A stretch of DNA of 64,000 nucleotides from Vagococcus fluvialis bH819 (GTDB lineage Bacteria; Bacillota; Bacilli; Lactobacillales; Vagococcaceae). Positions 53,118-62,412 of the stretch are shown piece after piece (the first letter of the stretch is position 1; every line of letters starts with the position of its first letter). The position numbers were made by a program, and so were the translations under genes. The stretch spans positions 558,001 through 622,000 of the forward strand of contig NZ_FWFD01000015.1 of NCBI RefSeq assembly GCF_900163795.1, given 5' to 3'. The notes under the pieces were generated by a model. That model did not search any database and was not told the origin of the DNA. It saw only the letters and a program-made list of their open reading frames with translations.

Positions 53118-53130
53118 AAAGGATTTTTTT

Positions 53131-53394
53131 ATGACAATTGAATTGGTTTTAGATGTCATGCGCGAAGCTTTTCTTAAGATTATTTTGATAGCAGGTCCAA
53201 TTTTATTAGTTGCAATGGTCGTGGGATTGTTAATAAGTATTATACAAGCAACTACTCAAATTCAAGAACAAACATTAAGTTTTGTACCGAAATTATTAAC
53301 TGTATTTTTATTTTTGATAATACTTGGAAATTTCATGATTACGACATTAATCGAATTTACCAAAAGTATGTTTGAAATCATGTCTTCTTTATAA
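53131..53394 (+). CDS. fliQ: Flagellar export gate protein FliQ
   Basis: 87-residue protein with two membrane segments ('IILIAGPILLVAMVVGLLIS', 'LTVFLFLIILGNFMITTLIE') and the family motif 'IQATTQIQEQTLSFVPKL'. The ATG at 53131 gives the normal length, with AGAAAGGA upstream; the ATG at 53089 lies inside fliP and is not used. Confidence 0.95.
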   Translation: MTIELVLDVMREAFLKIILIAGPILLVAMVVGLLISIIQATTQIQEQTLSFVPKLLTVFLFLIILGNFMITTLIEFTKSMFEIMSSL

Positions 53395-53403
53395 GTTAGG
53401 TGA

Positions 53404-54165
53404 ATGATGAATACAATATTAGTTACCTTTATTTTAATATTTTGCAGAATTTCTAGTTTCATGGTCACTGCACCAGGATTTTCATTTAAACAAACACCTA
53501 GTTTGTTAAAAATCTTTATTAGTATTTCATTAACAATTAGTGTCTACAGCATTATTCCAGAAAAAATAGTAATTGAAAATATATATATATTTATTTTTTT
53601 CGTCATTAAAGAAGTGCTGGTAGGTATTGCGTTAGGATTTGTTGTCCAACTTATCTTTTCTACAGTCGAGATGGCAGGCCAAATTATAGATTTTCAAGTA
53701 GGTTTTTCGATGGGATCAGTTTATGACCAAACGATCGGCATTCAAGGTTCAAATTATGGGCGTTTATATTATTGGCTAGCACTAACTTTATTTTTTGTTA
53801 CTGATATGCATCATATTGTGATTCAAAATCTATTGAATTCATTTGAAATTGTCCCTTTAACCCAATCTTCACTGGGAGGGAATACTGTAGAAGGTATGGT
53901 CAAACTCTTTTCTAAAGTATTTGAAATGTCGATTATGTTGGCATCTCCAGTAGTATTAGTTGCATTTGTAACAGATTGTGTTTTAGGTATTGTATCAAGA
54001 AGTGTTCCACAAATTAACGTTTTAATGTTAGGAATGCCTATGAAAATTTTAATAAGTTTTTTCTTTTTATTATTATTTTTACCTAATTTACTTCAATTAA
54101 TTGTCCATATATTCCCAGAAATGAATAGATATATGAGTGAATTTGTACAATCGTTAGCGAGGTGA
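53404..54165 (+). CDS. fliR: Flagellar export gate protein FliR
   Basis: 253-residue gate protein with six membrane segments ('ILVTFILIFCRISSFMVTAP', 'EVLVGIALGFVVQLIFSTVE', 'GQIIDFQVGFSMGSVYDQ'). Tandem ATG codons at 53404 and 53407 follow TTAGGTGA; either may be used. Four bases separate it from flhB. Confidence 0.94.
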   Translation: MMNTILVTFILIFCRISSFMVTAPGFSFKQTPSLLKIFISISLTISVYSIIPEKIVIENIYIFIFFVIKEVLVGIALGFVVQLIFSTVEMAGQIIDFQVGFSMGSVYDQTIGIQGSNYGRLYYWLALTLFFVTDMHHIVIQNLLNSFEIVPLTQSSLGGNTVEGMVKLFSKVFEMSIMLASPVVLVAFVTDCVLGIVSRSVPQINVLMLGMPMKILISFFFLLLFLPNLLQLIVHIFPEMNRYMSEFVQSLAR

Positions 54166-54169
54166 GGGT

Positions 54170-55237
54170 ATGTCTGATAAAGATAGTAAAACAGAAAAAG
54201 CCAGCCCCAAGAAGCTCAGAGATGCTAGAAAAAAAGGGGAACTAGTTAAGAGTCCTGATCTTGTATCAGCAACCTCTTTTCTAATATTTTCCATCTTTTT
54301 TGTACCTCTCTGGGAATATGTTATAAGACAATGTTCGGGATTAATTAAAAGTTATTACACTAATTTATATGGCTATGAAAATTTAGAAAATAATCTTAGT
54401 GCTATCGGCTTTCAAAATATAATGAAATTTTTCGTGATCGTTGCACCATTTATGGTTATTGCTTTTTTCAGTGCATGGGTTAGTAATTTATTACAAGTAG
54501 GCTTTTTATTTACAACAAAACCTATTAAACCTGATTTCAAAAAACTAAATCCAATTAGCGGATTTAAAAATTTATTTAATAAGAAAGCATTATTCACACT
54601 GCTTAAAAATTTAGGGAAGCTAATTTTAGTTTTTACTATTACTTTGCATGAAATTAAATCAGTTTTAGGCAACTTTTTCAATGCAGGTTCTGTTGGAATA
54701 CATGCCTTACCATTTTTTATTTTAAATTTTTTAAAAAAACTAAGTTTCAAGTTAGCAATTATTCTCTTTCTATTAGGTGTACTTGATTACGTAGTTCAAT
54801 GGTTGTCTTTTAGAAAGAAAATGAAAATGTCTAAACAAGAAGTGAAAGATGAGTACAAACAACAAGAAGGGGATCAACTCATAAAATCCAAACGAAAAAG
54901 TATGTATATGGAACTGATTTCTGGAATGATGGGGCAAGTAAAAGATTCAACAGTCGTCATAACCAACCCAACACACTTAGCGATAGCCATACAATATGAT
55001 AAAGAAAATAATGGTGTTCCAATTGTTGTGGCTAAAGGTGCAGAGTTAATAGCAAAAAAAATAAGGGAAGAAGCAACACTTAATAATGTACCAATCTTAG
55101 AAAATAAACCTGTAGCACGTTCGCTATATAAATCAACAGAAATAGGGCAACCAATTCCTGTTGATATGTATGAAACAATAGCTGAAATTTTAGCTTTTGT
55201 TTATAAAATGAATGAAGAAAATAAATATAAAATATAA
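54170..55237 (+). CDS. flhB: Flagellar export switch protein FlhB
   Basis: 355-residue gate protein that switches export from hook to filament substrates. N-terminal 'KTEKASPKKLRDARKKGEL', four membrane segments (~32-52, 86-106, 145-165, 190-212) and the self-cleavage motif NPTH at residues 266-269 ('VVITNPTHLAIAIQY'). AGGTGAGGG lies before the ATG. Confidence 0.96.
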   Translation: MSDKDSKTEKASPKKLRDARKKGELVKSPDLVSATSFLIFSIFFVPLWEYVIRQCSGLIKSYYTNLYGYENLENNLSAIGFQNIMKFFVIVAPFMVIAFFSAWVSNLLQVGFLFTTKPIKPDFKKLNPISGFKNLFNKKALFTLLKNLGKLILVFTITLHEIKSVLGNFFNAGSVGIHALPFFILNFLKKLSFKLAIILFLLGVLDYVVQWLSFRKKMKMSKQEVKDEYKQQEGDQLIKSKRKSMYMELISGMMGQVKDSTVVITNPTHLAIAIQYDKENNGVPIVVAKGAELIAKKIREEATLNNVPILENKPVARSLYKSTEIGQPIPVDMYETIAEILAFVYKMNEENKYKI

Positions 55238-55279
55238 TATTTAGATTTAAAAGGTAGATTATGGAGGCAATGAAAAAAT

Positions 55280-57352
55280 TTGGGGTCAAAAATAAACTTA
55301 AAAAATAAAAACTATTCTGATGTTATTATCTCCTTTGTCGTTGTAGCTGTCATTGGATTGATTATTATTCCCTTACCAAGTTCTATATTGGATTTCTTAA
55401 TTATTGTTAACATAACAGTCGGAATTAACATATTATTAATCACATTATTCACAAAAAGTGTTTTAGAGTTTACAACATTCCCGACATTATTGTTAATAAC
55501 AACGATGTTTAGATTAGGATTAAATATTGCGTCCACACGATTAGTGTTAACCAAGGGAAATGCAGGAAAAGTTATTGATGCGTTTGCTGATGTAGTAGCT
55601 GGAAATAATTATATCGTTGGAGCTGTTATTTTTGTAATTATTACTATCGTACAAATAGTTGTTGTTACAAATGGAGCAGGGCGAGTTTCCGAAGTTTCAG
55701 CGCGGTTCACATTAGATGCAATGCCAGGTAAACAGATGGCAATTGATGCTGATTTAAATTCCGGATTAATTACTGAAGACGTAGCAAAACAAAGAAGGAG
55801 CGACCTTCAACGAGAAGCTAGCTTTTACGGAGCGATGGATGGAGCTAGTAAATTTGTGAAAGGTGATGCCATTGCTGGTATTATCATAACGTTAATTAAT
55901 TTATTAGGAGGTATTCTGATATTTTCTGTAGGACAAGGAATGGAAGTTACTGAAGCATTAAGTAAATTCGGAAAATTATCAATTGGGGATGGACTGGTCA
56001 GTCAAATTCCATCATTATTGATTTCAATTTCATCAGGTATTATTGTCACAAGGTCTAATAATGATAGTACATTCGGAACATCAATAAAAAAAGATTTCTT
56101 TCCTAATCCTCTGATAGCTGGGATAGTTTCGTGTGTACTACTAGTGATAGCGTTAGTACCCGGATTTCCAAAAATTCCTTTTATTATTATGTCAGCTGGA
56201 TTTGGTTTTATAGCATTTAAAAAATATCAGAGTATAGACCAAGAAGAGCAAAAAATAGCAGAACAAAAACAAGAATTACTATTGTTGCAAAAAGAACAAG
56301 AATTAGATGAAGATGATACAGTTTCTTCGTTCCAAGTAGAACCGATTTCTGTCGAAATTGGTTACACGTTGATTCCGATGACTGACGATAGTATAGATAA
56401 TTCTCTTATGCGCCAAATTGTCAATATTCGAAAGCAGTGTGCACATGAATTGGGAGTCTTGTTAACTCCGATTAGAATTCGCGATAATCTACAACTTGGT
56501 CCTAATGATTATTGTATTAAGATAAAAGGCAATGAAGTTGCAAGGGGAATTATCTATCCTAACAAGTTAATGGTAATCAATCCTGAAAATGAACAATTAA
56601 ACTTAGAAGGTATAGATGCTAAAGAGCCAGCGTTTGGCCTAGATGCATTATGGATTGAAGAAACAGATAGAGATACTGCAGACATACACGGTGCTACTAT
56701 TGTAGAACCTGTGACTGTTATAGCTACTCATTTAAAAGAAGTTATTTATAGTAATACAGCAGAACTTTTGGGGAGACAAGAAGTAAAACATTTACTTGAA
56801 GGGATTAAAGATAAGTACAATGTAGTTATAGACGAACTGATACCTGATATTATGCGGTTAGGTGAAGTTCAAAAGGTTCTACAAAACTTACTTAAAGAAC
56901 AAATACCTATAAATGATTTAGTTACAATACTTGAAACATTAGCGGATTTTGGCATGGTAACAAAAGATGTTGAAGTTCTGACTGAACATGTTAGACAGTC
57001 TTTAAAACGGACGATTGTTAAACAGTATTTAGGTGAGGATAATATTTTGAGGGTCGTAACTATTCATCCAGAAGTTGAAGAAATGATTTCAACAAATACT
57101 CAAAAAACAACTTCTGGTTCAATACCAGTTTTAAAACCAGAAATAATAACACAACTATTCGATTCTATAAATAGAACACATCAAAAATTAACGGCTGAAA
57201 ATGTTCAGCATGTGATCTTAGCCTCGCCAACAACAAGACTAACCTTAAAAAAATTAATCTCTTATAATTTTCCAGGACTCGCTGTACTTTCCTTAAATGA
57301 AGTTCCGAATGAAGTTGAAATTGAAACGTTAGGAATGATCTCACTTAAATGA
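55280..57352 (+). CDS. flhA: Flagellar export protein FlhA
   Basis: 690-residue main export channel. Eight membrane segments in the first ~320 residues, with the FHIPEP-region mark 'GRVSEVSARFTLDAMPGKQM' and 'AIDADLNSGLITEDVAKQRR', then a linker and the cytoplasmic docking domain ending 'PGLAVLSLNEVPNEVEI'. The TTG start at 55280 lies 11 bases after GGAGG; another ATG in a different frame lies between. The N-terminus is therefore uncertain by a few residues. Confidence 0.94.
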   Translation: MGSKINLKNKNYSDVIISFVVVAVIGLIIIPLPSSILDFLIIVNITVGINILLITLFTKSVLEFTTFPTLLLITTMFRLGLNIASTRLVLTKGNAGKVIDAFADVVAGNNYIVGAVIFVIITIVQIVVVTNGAGRVSEVSARFTLDAMPGKQMAIDADLNSGLITEDVAKQRRSDLQREASFYGAMDGASKFVKGDAIAGIIITLINLLGGILIFSVGQGMEVTEALSKFGKLSIGDGLVSQIPSLLISISSGIIVTRSNNDSTFGTSIKKDFFPNPLIAGIVSCVLLVIALVPGFPKIPFIIMSAGFGFIAFKKYQSIDQEEQKIAEQKQELLLLQKEQELDEDDTVSSFQVEPISVEIGYTLIPMTDDSIDNSLMRQIVNIRKQCAHELGVLLTPIRIRDNLQLGPNDYCIKIKGNEVARGIIYPNKLMVINPENEQLNLEGIDAKEPAFGLDALWIEETDRDTADIHGATIVEPVTVIATHLKEVIYSNTAELLGRQEVKHLLEGIKDKYNVVIDELIPDIMRLGEVQKVLQNLLKEQIPINDLVTILETLADFGMVTKDVEVLTEHVRQSLKRTIVKQYLGEDNILRVVTIHPEVEEMISTNTQKTTSGSIPVLKPEIITQLFDSINRTHQKLTAENVQHVILASPTTRLTLKKLISYNFPGLAVLSLNEVPNEVEIETLGMISLK

Positions 57353-57402
57353 CAATAAAGTCATAAAAAATTACACAGCTATAAGAGAGGAGGTAAATTG
57401 TT

Positions 57403-58113
57403 ATGTACGAAGTTGATTATGAAGCTGAAATAGTAAAACATTTACCATTTGTTAGACGTGTAGTTAATAGAATTGATATAAAATCAGCAGAATATGATAA
57501 AGATGATTTATTTAACATTGGTGTGATTGGTTTAATGGATGCTTTAAAAAAATTTGATGTCAATAAAAAGGTTTCTTTTGAAAGTTACGCATACATACGC
57601 ATTAGAGGTGCCGTAATTGATGAAATTAGAAAAACATCTAGAGTATCTCGATCTCGGATGGGACATTTAGATAGCTTTTATAAAGCGAAAGAAAAAATTG
57701 AACGTGAAAAAATGACAACGGCTACAGATAAAGAAATTTGTGAAGAATTAAATATAAATACCAAACAATTATCCAAAATCCACGAAACAATTCATTATTT
57801 AGCTAATATTTCATTAGATGATACTATTTTTACAATACAAGGTGAAACATTAGAATTAAAGGATATGATTGAAGACACTGATTCAATACCAATAGACAAA
57901 ATGATGATAGATGATGAGAAAAAGCAAGCATTAAGAAAAGCTGTTGCGTTGCTGAAAGAACGAGAACAAATTATTCTAAATCTTTATTATACAGAAGAAT
58001 TAACACTTAAAGAAATTGCTGAAATACTTGAAATATCAGTTCCAAGAGTTTCTCAATTACACGGTAAAACATTGATAAAACTAAAAAAAATAGTTGAGGA
58101 TGAATTAATATGA
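57403..58113 (+). CDS. fliA: Flagellar sigma factor FliA (sigma-28/SigD)
   Basis: 236-residue alternative sigma factor for late flagellar and chemotaxis genes. Region 2: 'DKDDLFNIGVIGLMDALKKF' and 'FESYAYIRIRGAVIDEIRKT'; region 3: 'TATDKEICEELNINTKQLSK'; region 4: 'REQIILNLYYTEELTLKEIA' with the helix-turn-helix 'ILEISVPRVSQLHGKTL'. It overlaps the next rod gene by 4 bases. A matching promoter lies before motA. Confidence 0.95.
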   Translation: MYEVDYEAEIVKHLPFVRRVVNRIDIKSAEYDKDDLFNIGVIGLMDALKKFDVNKKVSFESYAYIRIRGAVIDEIRKTSRVSRSRMGHLDSFYKAKEKIEREKMTTATDKEICEELNINTKQLSKIHETIHYLANISLDDTIFTIQGETLELKDMIEDTDSIPIDKMMIDDEKKQALRKAVALLKEREQIILNLYYTEELTLKEIAEILEISVPRVSQLHGKTLIKLKKIVEDELI

Positions 58114-58817
58114 TACGAAGTATGTATACTTTACAAAGAAATTTAAGTGTTCTACAAACAAAACAAGAAAATACAAGTTCAAATGTAGCTAATGTTAATA
58201 CCTATGGATATAAAAGTCAGCAAACAATCCAGAAAACAGATGAAGAACAAAATTTACATAATTTTACAGGTGGTCCAGGATTAAATAAACGAAAAGAACT
58301 TGGTTCATTTGTTTTTGGAAATAAAGTGGACGAAATATTTAAAGATATGAGTAGTGGCTCTTTTAAACAAACTAATAAGCAATCTGATTTTGCTGTACTA
58401 GGTGAGGGTTATTTTAATGTTCAATTACCTAATGGACAAACTGGTTACACTAAGAATGGTCACTTCCAAGTGAATCAACAAAATCAGCTTATTACTCAAG
58501 ATGGGAATATTGTTCTATCACAAAACCGAGCGCCTATTGACGTTAGAAATGATCAGCCAAATTTTCAATTAACCAAGTTTAATGATCAAGCTGATTTAGT
58601 TGCTCAAGGAGAATCACTTTTTACTGCTGAAAATCCAGGAATTGAAGATAGAACGAGCCAAGTTCGGAGCAGTATGTTAGAGGGATCTAATGTGAATATG
58701 GTAAATGAAATGACAACACTAATGGATACTGCTCGTCAGTTTGAAATAAATCAAAAGGCGTTACACACATCTGATGAGACGCTACGTAAATTGACAAATG
58801 AAATAGGTCGAGCTTAG
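58110..58817 (+). CDS. Flagellar rod protein, FlgF-like (FlhO)
   Basis: 235-residue rod/hook family protein ('SMYTLQRNLSVLQTKQENTS', 'NVANVNTYGYKSQQT' and C-terminal 'EGSNVNMVNEMTTLMDTARQ'). Paired with the following gene it matches flhO-flhP of Bacillus, which form the distal rod. ATG overlaps the fliA stop (ATGA). Confidence 0.9.
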   Translation: MIRSMYTLQRNLSVLQTKQENTSSNVANVNTYGYKSQQTIQKTDEEQNLHNFTGGPGLNKRKELGSFVFGNKVDEIFKDMSSGSFKQTNKQSDFAVLGEGYFNVQLPNGQTGYTKNGHFQVNQQNQLITQDGNIVLSQNRAPIDVRNDQPNFQLTKFNDQADLVAQGESLFTAENPGIEDRTSQVRSSMLEGSNVNMVNEMTTLMDTARQFEINQKALHTSDETLRKLTNEIGRA

Positions 58818-58833
58818 AAAGGAGTTTTTAATA

Positions 58834-59571
58834 TTGAATCCAAGTTTAGCAGTAAGTAAAAGTGGTATAAACGGTTTACAAACAAATTTAGATATTATTT
58901 CAAATAATATTGCGAATTCCAATACAGTTGGATTTAAAGAGAAGGATGCTAATTTTCATGAATTATTGAGAGAAGATACTTCTTCTAGAGGAAATATTCT
59001 GATGAATGGTATATCTCGTGGAACTAGAACTGAACAAGGACAATTAAATTTAACTCAAGGAGGAATTATCCCAGGAACAAATGACTTTGATCTTGCTCTT
59101 ATGGGAGAAGGATTTTTCGGTGTAAGAACTGCAAACAATGAATTATCTTACACCCGAGATGGATCATTTAGATTTGATGCTCAAGGGACACTTAGAACAA
59201 GTGATGGAAATAGAGTTGAAATAAATTACTTTTTACCAAAGAATGATTGGCCTAATGGAAATCCGACAGTAAGTGAAAAGGGACAGATCACTATTGGGAA
59301 TCAAGTTGTTGGAGAAATCCCTGTTTTTGAAAGTAACCAATATGAACAATTTTTAGAAATAGGGGACAATTTATTTCAATTACCAGGTAATCAGAATTTA
59401 CCAAGAATACAAAATCCAAATGTAAAACAACATTATTTAGAAGCATCCAATGTTGATTTAGCCGGACAAATGACAGATATGATTGTTACTCAACGAGCAT
59501 ATTCTATGAATACCAAAGTTGCACAATCAACTGATGATATGATGCAGATAATTAACAACTTTAAACAATAA
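58834..59571 (+). CDS. flgG: Flagellar rod protein, FlgG-like (FlhP)
   Basis: 245-residue rod protein with 'AVSKSGINGLQTNLDIISNN', 'NIANSNTVGFKEKDANFHEL', 'FDLALMGEGFFGVRT' and the C-terminal 'EASNVDLAGQMTDMIVTQRA'. TTG start 58834 with AAAGGAG nine bases upstream; no ATG fits. It is the last canonical flagellar structural gene in the window. Confidence 0.92.
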   Translation: MNPSLAVSKSGINGLQTNLDIISNNIANSNTVGFKEKDANFHELLREDTSSRGNILMNGISRGTRTEQGQLNLTQGGIIPGTNDFDLALMGEGFFGVRTANNELSYTRDGSFRFDAQGTLRTSDGNRVEINYFLPKNDWPNGNPTVSEKGQITIGNQVVGEIPVFESNQYEQFLEIGDNLFQLPGNQNLPRIQNPNVKQHYLEASNVDLAGQMTDMIVTQRAYSMNTKVAQSTDDMMQIINNFKQ

Positions 59572-59585
59572 AGGAAAGATATGAC

Positions 59586-60296
59586 ATGATCAGGTTAGTA
59601 AATGTTTTTAAAAAATATACTGAAAACTCTATAGCATTAAGAAATATAACTTTAGACATAGAACAGGGAGAATTTATCTATCTTGTTGGTCCAAGTGGAG
59701 CAGGCAAGTCAACCTTAATAAAATTAATGACTTGTGAAGAGCGTTTATCACATGGACTTTTAAATGTTGGAAATGTAGATTTATGTCGGTTACCAAATCA
59801 AAAAATACCTGAATTTAGAAGACAAATCGGTATAATACCGCAAGATATAGTTCTTTTAGAATCTTTAACAGTGTACAAAAACTTAGTGTATGTTCTCCAT
59901 GCAATTGGAGAACATCGAAAAAATATAAAGAAAAAAGTGACCGTTGCTTTAGAAGAAGTGGGTATGTTGGATTATAAAGATTACTATCCTGATGAATTGT
60001 CAATTGGTCAGAAACAAAAAATAGCGATTGCCAGAGCCATTTTAAATCAACCAAAAATATTATTGGCAGATGAACCAACAGGGAATTTGGATAACAAATC
60101 AGCGATAGATGTTATGAAAATACTTTATCAACTTAATCAAAAAGGAACGACAATTTTAATGGCAACACATAATTCAACAATTGTAAATACAATTAGATAT
60201 CGTGTATTAGAAATAAAAAAAGGAATGATTGTCAGAGATCAAAAAGAAGGTTCTTATGGACTAAAAAGTGATTATAAAGATATTTTTGTAATTTAA
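59586..60296 (+). CDS. FtsE-like ABC ATPase in the flagellar operon
   Basis: 236-residue ATPase most like the cell-division protein FtsE: opening 'MIRLVNVFKKYTENSIALRN', Walker A 'GPSGAGKS' (35-42), Walker B '[12 protein letters not shown]', switch 'LMATHNSTIVNT' and the FtsE-type ending 'KKGMIVRDQKEGSYG'. The ABC signature reads LSIGQ rather than LSGGQ, a change at the gamma-phosphate-contacting glycine position. No FtsX gene is next to it. It lies 14 bases after the rod gene and before the chemoreceptors, so it is part of the operon. Its role is unknown; a link between flagellar assembly and wall hydrolysis is an inference. Confidence 0.85.
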   Translation: MIRLVNVFKKYTENSIALRNITLDIEQGEFIYLVGPSGAGKSTLIKLMTCEERLSHGLLNVGNVDLCRLPNQKIPEFRRQIGIIPQDIVLLESLTVYKNLVYVLHAIGEHRKNIKKKVTVALEEVGMLDYKDYYPDELSIGQKQKIAIARAILNQPKILLADEPTGNLDNKSAIDVMKILYQLNQKGTTILMATHNSTIVNTIRYRVLEIKKGMIVRDQKEGSYGLKSDYKDIFVI

Positions 60297-60317
60297 AAAA
60301 CATAAATGGAGGATTTT

Positions 60318-62378
60318 ATGAATAAAAAAGAAACGAAAAAGGGAAAGTCGCTAGGTAAAGTCATTATTAGCGTTATTTTATTTATGGGTATAATACCCGT
60401 TATTATTGTATTACTATTAAATACAACTTTAGTAACTAAATTAGTTATCCATAGAGTGGCAATTGAAGAAAAGAATAGCACAGAACGTGTTATTCAGAGA
60501 ATGGACACAATTCAGCATAATGTAGAAAGTTCGATTGAAACAATAAAAGAAGATGGTAGCTTACAAAAATTAAATAAAAATAATGAGAGTAGAGAAAACA
60601 TACGGCATACGTTGAAACTTGTAAATGGATCGGATGAAAATACAGAAAATGTTTTTTATCAACCGATTGATCAGGATAGCATTTCAGCTTTAGGTAGTCA
60701 AAAAGATGCAAAAGCTGGCGAAAGAACAGATCGTGAGTGGTATAAAAAGGCGTTAGAAAAACCTGGTAAAACTATTTGGACAAACCCTTATACATCATCA
60801 GCTACAGGCGATGTTTCAGTTACTGCGGCAACAACAATAGCTAATGAAAATGGTACTCAAGGGATTATTGGCGTAGATATAAATTTAGCTGAAGTTGGTA
60901 AAATGGTAAAAGAAGCCAAATTAGGTGTGACAGGAAGTATGATGCTGACAACTAAAGATGGACAGGTGTTGGTGTCTGGTAGTCCTGAGTTTAAAAATAA
61001 AAATATTTCAGAAAAAGTATTCTTCAAAAATAAACCAGAAAAATCTGGATATGTAGGTAGTGGAACTGATAAAGTTTATGTCGGAAAAACAAAAACAGGT
61101 TTACTTCTATTTTCAGGTGTTTCTGATAAAGAATTAGACCAAGAGCGTAGTTCACTATTCAAAATTTCAGGTGTAGTTGTTTTAATTTGGGGATTAATAG
61201 CAGTTATTATAGCTGTTTTAATTTCTAAACGTGTCATTAGGATAGCCAATATGATTGTTCATTCTTTTGAAAAAGCAGCTAATGGAGATTTGACTGCTAA
61301 AATAACTAACACTAAGGGATTTGAAAAAGAAACGGTTAATATTCCAATACTTAGTCGATTATTAGGTGATGGTTCTATTCATGAAAATGGTAACGAAATT
61401 TCTCAAATTATCATAGCTTATAACAATATGTTGACTGGATTTGCAGGATTAGTTAATGGAATCCAAAAAGAAAGTAATGAGATAGCTGATATGACGGTTT
61501 CCCTATCAGAAATTTCTAAACAAACAAATTCAGCAACAGAAGAAGTATCAGAAACAATCACAGGCATCGCACAAGCAACGAGTTCACAAGCAATGGATGC
61601 TGAAAAAACTGTAAATGAAATGAACGATTTAGGAAATGTTATTGATTCTATTCAAAAATCATCATCAGATATGAACAAAGTTACAGAAAATGCAACGAAA
61701 GTTAATGAAAAAAATTCTGATTTAATGCAGAATGTTTTTGATAATTGGGAAAGTGAACGCTATAAATTAGGTGAATTAGTAACCAATATAGGTGGTATGA
61801 ATTCAGATATTCAAAACATTAACAAAATAATTCAAGTCATTACAGATATCTCATCACAAACCAATTTACTTGCCTTAAATGCATCGATTGAAGCAGCGAG
61901 AGCTGGAGAAGCTGGAAAAGGTTTTGCTGTAGTAGCAGAAGAGGTTAGAAAATTAGCAGAACAAAGCGCTAAATCAACCAAAGATATAGAAATTATAATT
62001 GAAGCAATTCAAAATAAATCTAACGGCATGGTAACTCAAGTAAAAGATTCATATGAAGGTGGAGAAAAGCAAACAGAAGTTATTAATCAAGCGATAGAAT
62101 CAACACATGAAGTAGTTGATCAGTTTGAAATATTAATTAAAGAAATAGAGCTGGTGGATCAATTGAGTAAAGAAGCAACAAATCAAAAAGACTCAGTATT
62201 ATTTGCAGTTGAAAATATTTCAGCCTCAACAGAAGAAAATTCAGCAGGCACAGAAGAAGTCTCAGCAAATGCAGAAGAAATATTGGCAACGATGCAAGAA
62301 TTTACAAGTAATATTGAATCTTTAGAGCAAATTTCAGAAATATTGAAAAGGCAAGCAAATGGTTTTATCTTGAAATAA
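60318..62378 (+). CDS. Methyl-accepting chemotaxis protein
   Basis: 686-residue chemoreceptor. Membrane segment ~14-38, extracellular double-Cache type sensor ('[20 protein letters not shown]', '[20 protein letters not shown]'), second membrane segment ~283-305, HAMP, and the signalling hairpin tip '[20 protein letters not shown]' then '[15 protein letters not shown]'. The HAMP holds an extra ~24 residues between its two helices. The ATG at 60318 is chosen with GGAGG at 60308-60312 as binding site. The ligand is unknown; the Cache type often binds amino or organic acids. Confidence 0.93.
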   Translation: MNKKETKKGKSLGKVIISVILFMGIIPVIIVLLLNTTLVTKLVIHRVAIEEKNSTERVIQRMDTIQHNVESSIETIKEDGSLQKLNKNNESRENIRHTLKLVNGSDENTENVFYQPIDQDSISALGSQKDAKAGERTDREWYKKALEKPGKTIWTNPYTSSATGDVSVTAATTIANENGTQGIIGVDINLAEVGKMVKEAKLGVTGSMMLTTKDGQVLVSGSPEFKNKNISEKVFFKNKPEKSGYVGSGTDKVYVGKTKTGLLLFSGVSDKELDQERSSLFKISGVVVLIWGLIAVIIAVLISKRVIRIANMIVHSFEKAANGDLTAKITNTKGFEKETVNIPILSRLLGDGSIHENGNEISQIIIAYNNMLTGFAGLVNGIQKESNEIADMTVSLSEISKQTNSATEEVSETITGIAQATSSQAMDAEKTVNEMNDLGNVIDSIQKSSSDMNKVTENATKVNEKNSDLMQNVFDNWESERYKLGELVTNIGGMNSDIQNINKIIQVITDISSQTNLLALNASIEAARAGEAGKGFAVVAEEVRKLAEQSAKSTKDIEIIIEAIQNKSNGMVTQVKDSYEGGEKQTEVINQAIESTHEVVDQFEILIKEIELVDQLSKEATNQKDSVLFAVENISASTEENSAGTEEVSANAEEILATMQEFTSNIESLEQISEILKRQANGFILK

Positions 62379-62412
62379 GGAGTGACTATAAAATCTAAAA
62401 GGATTTGTTAAT

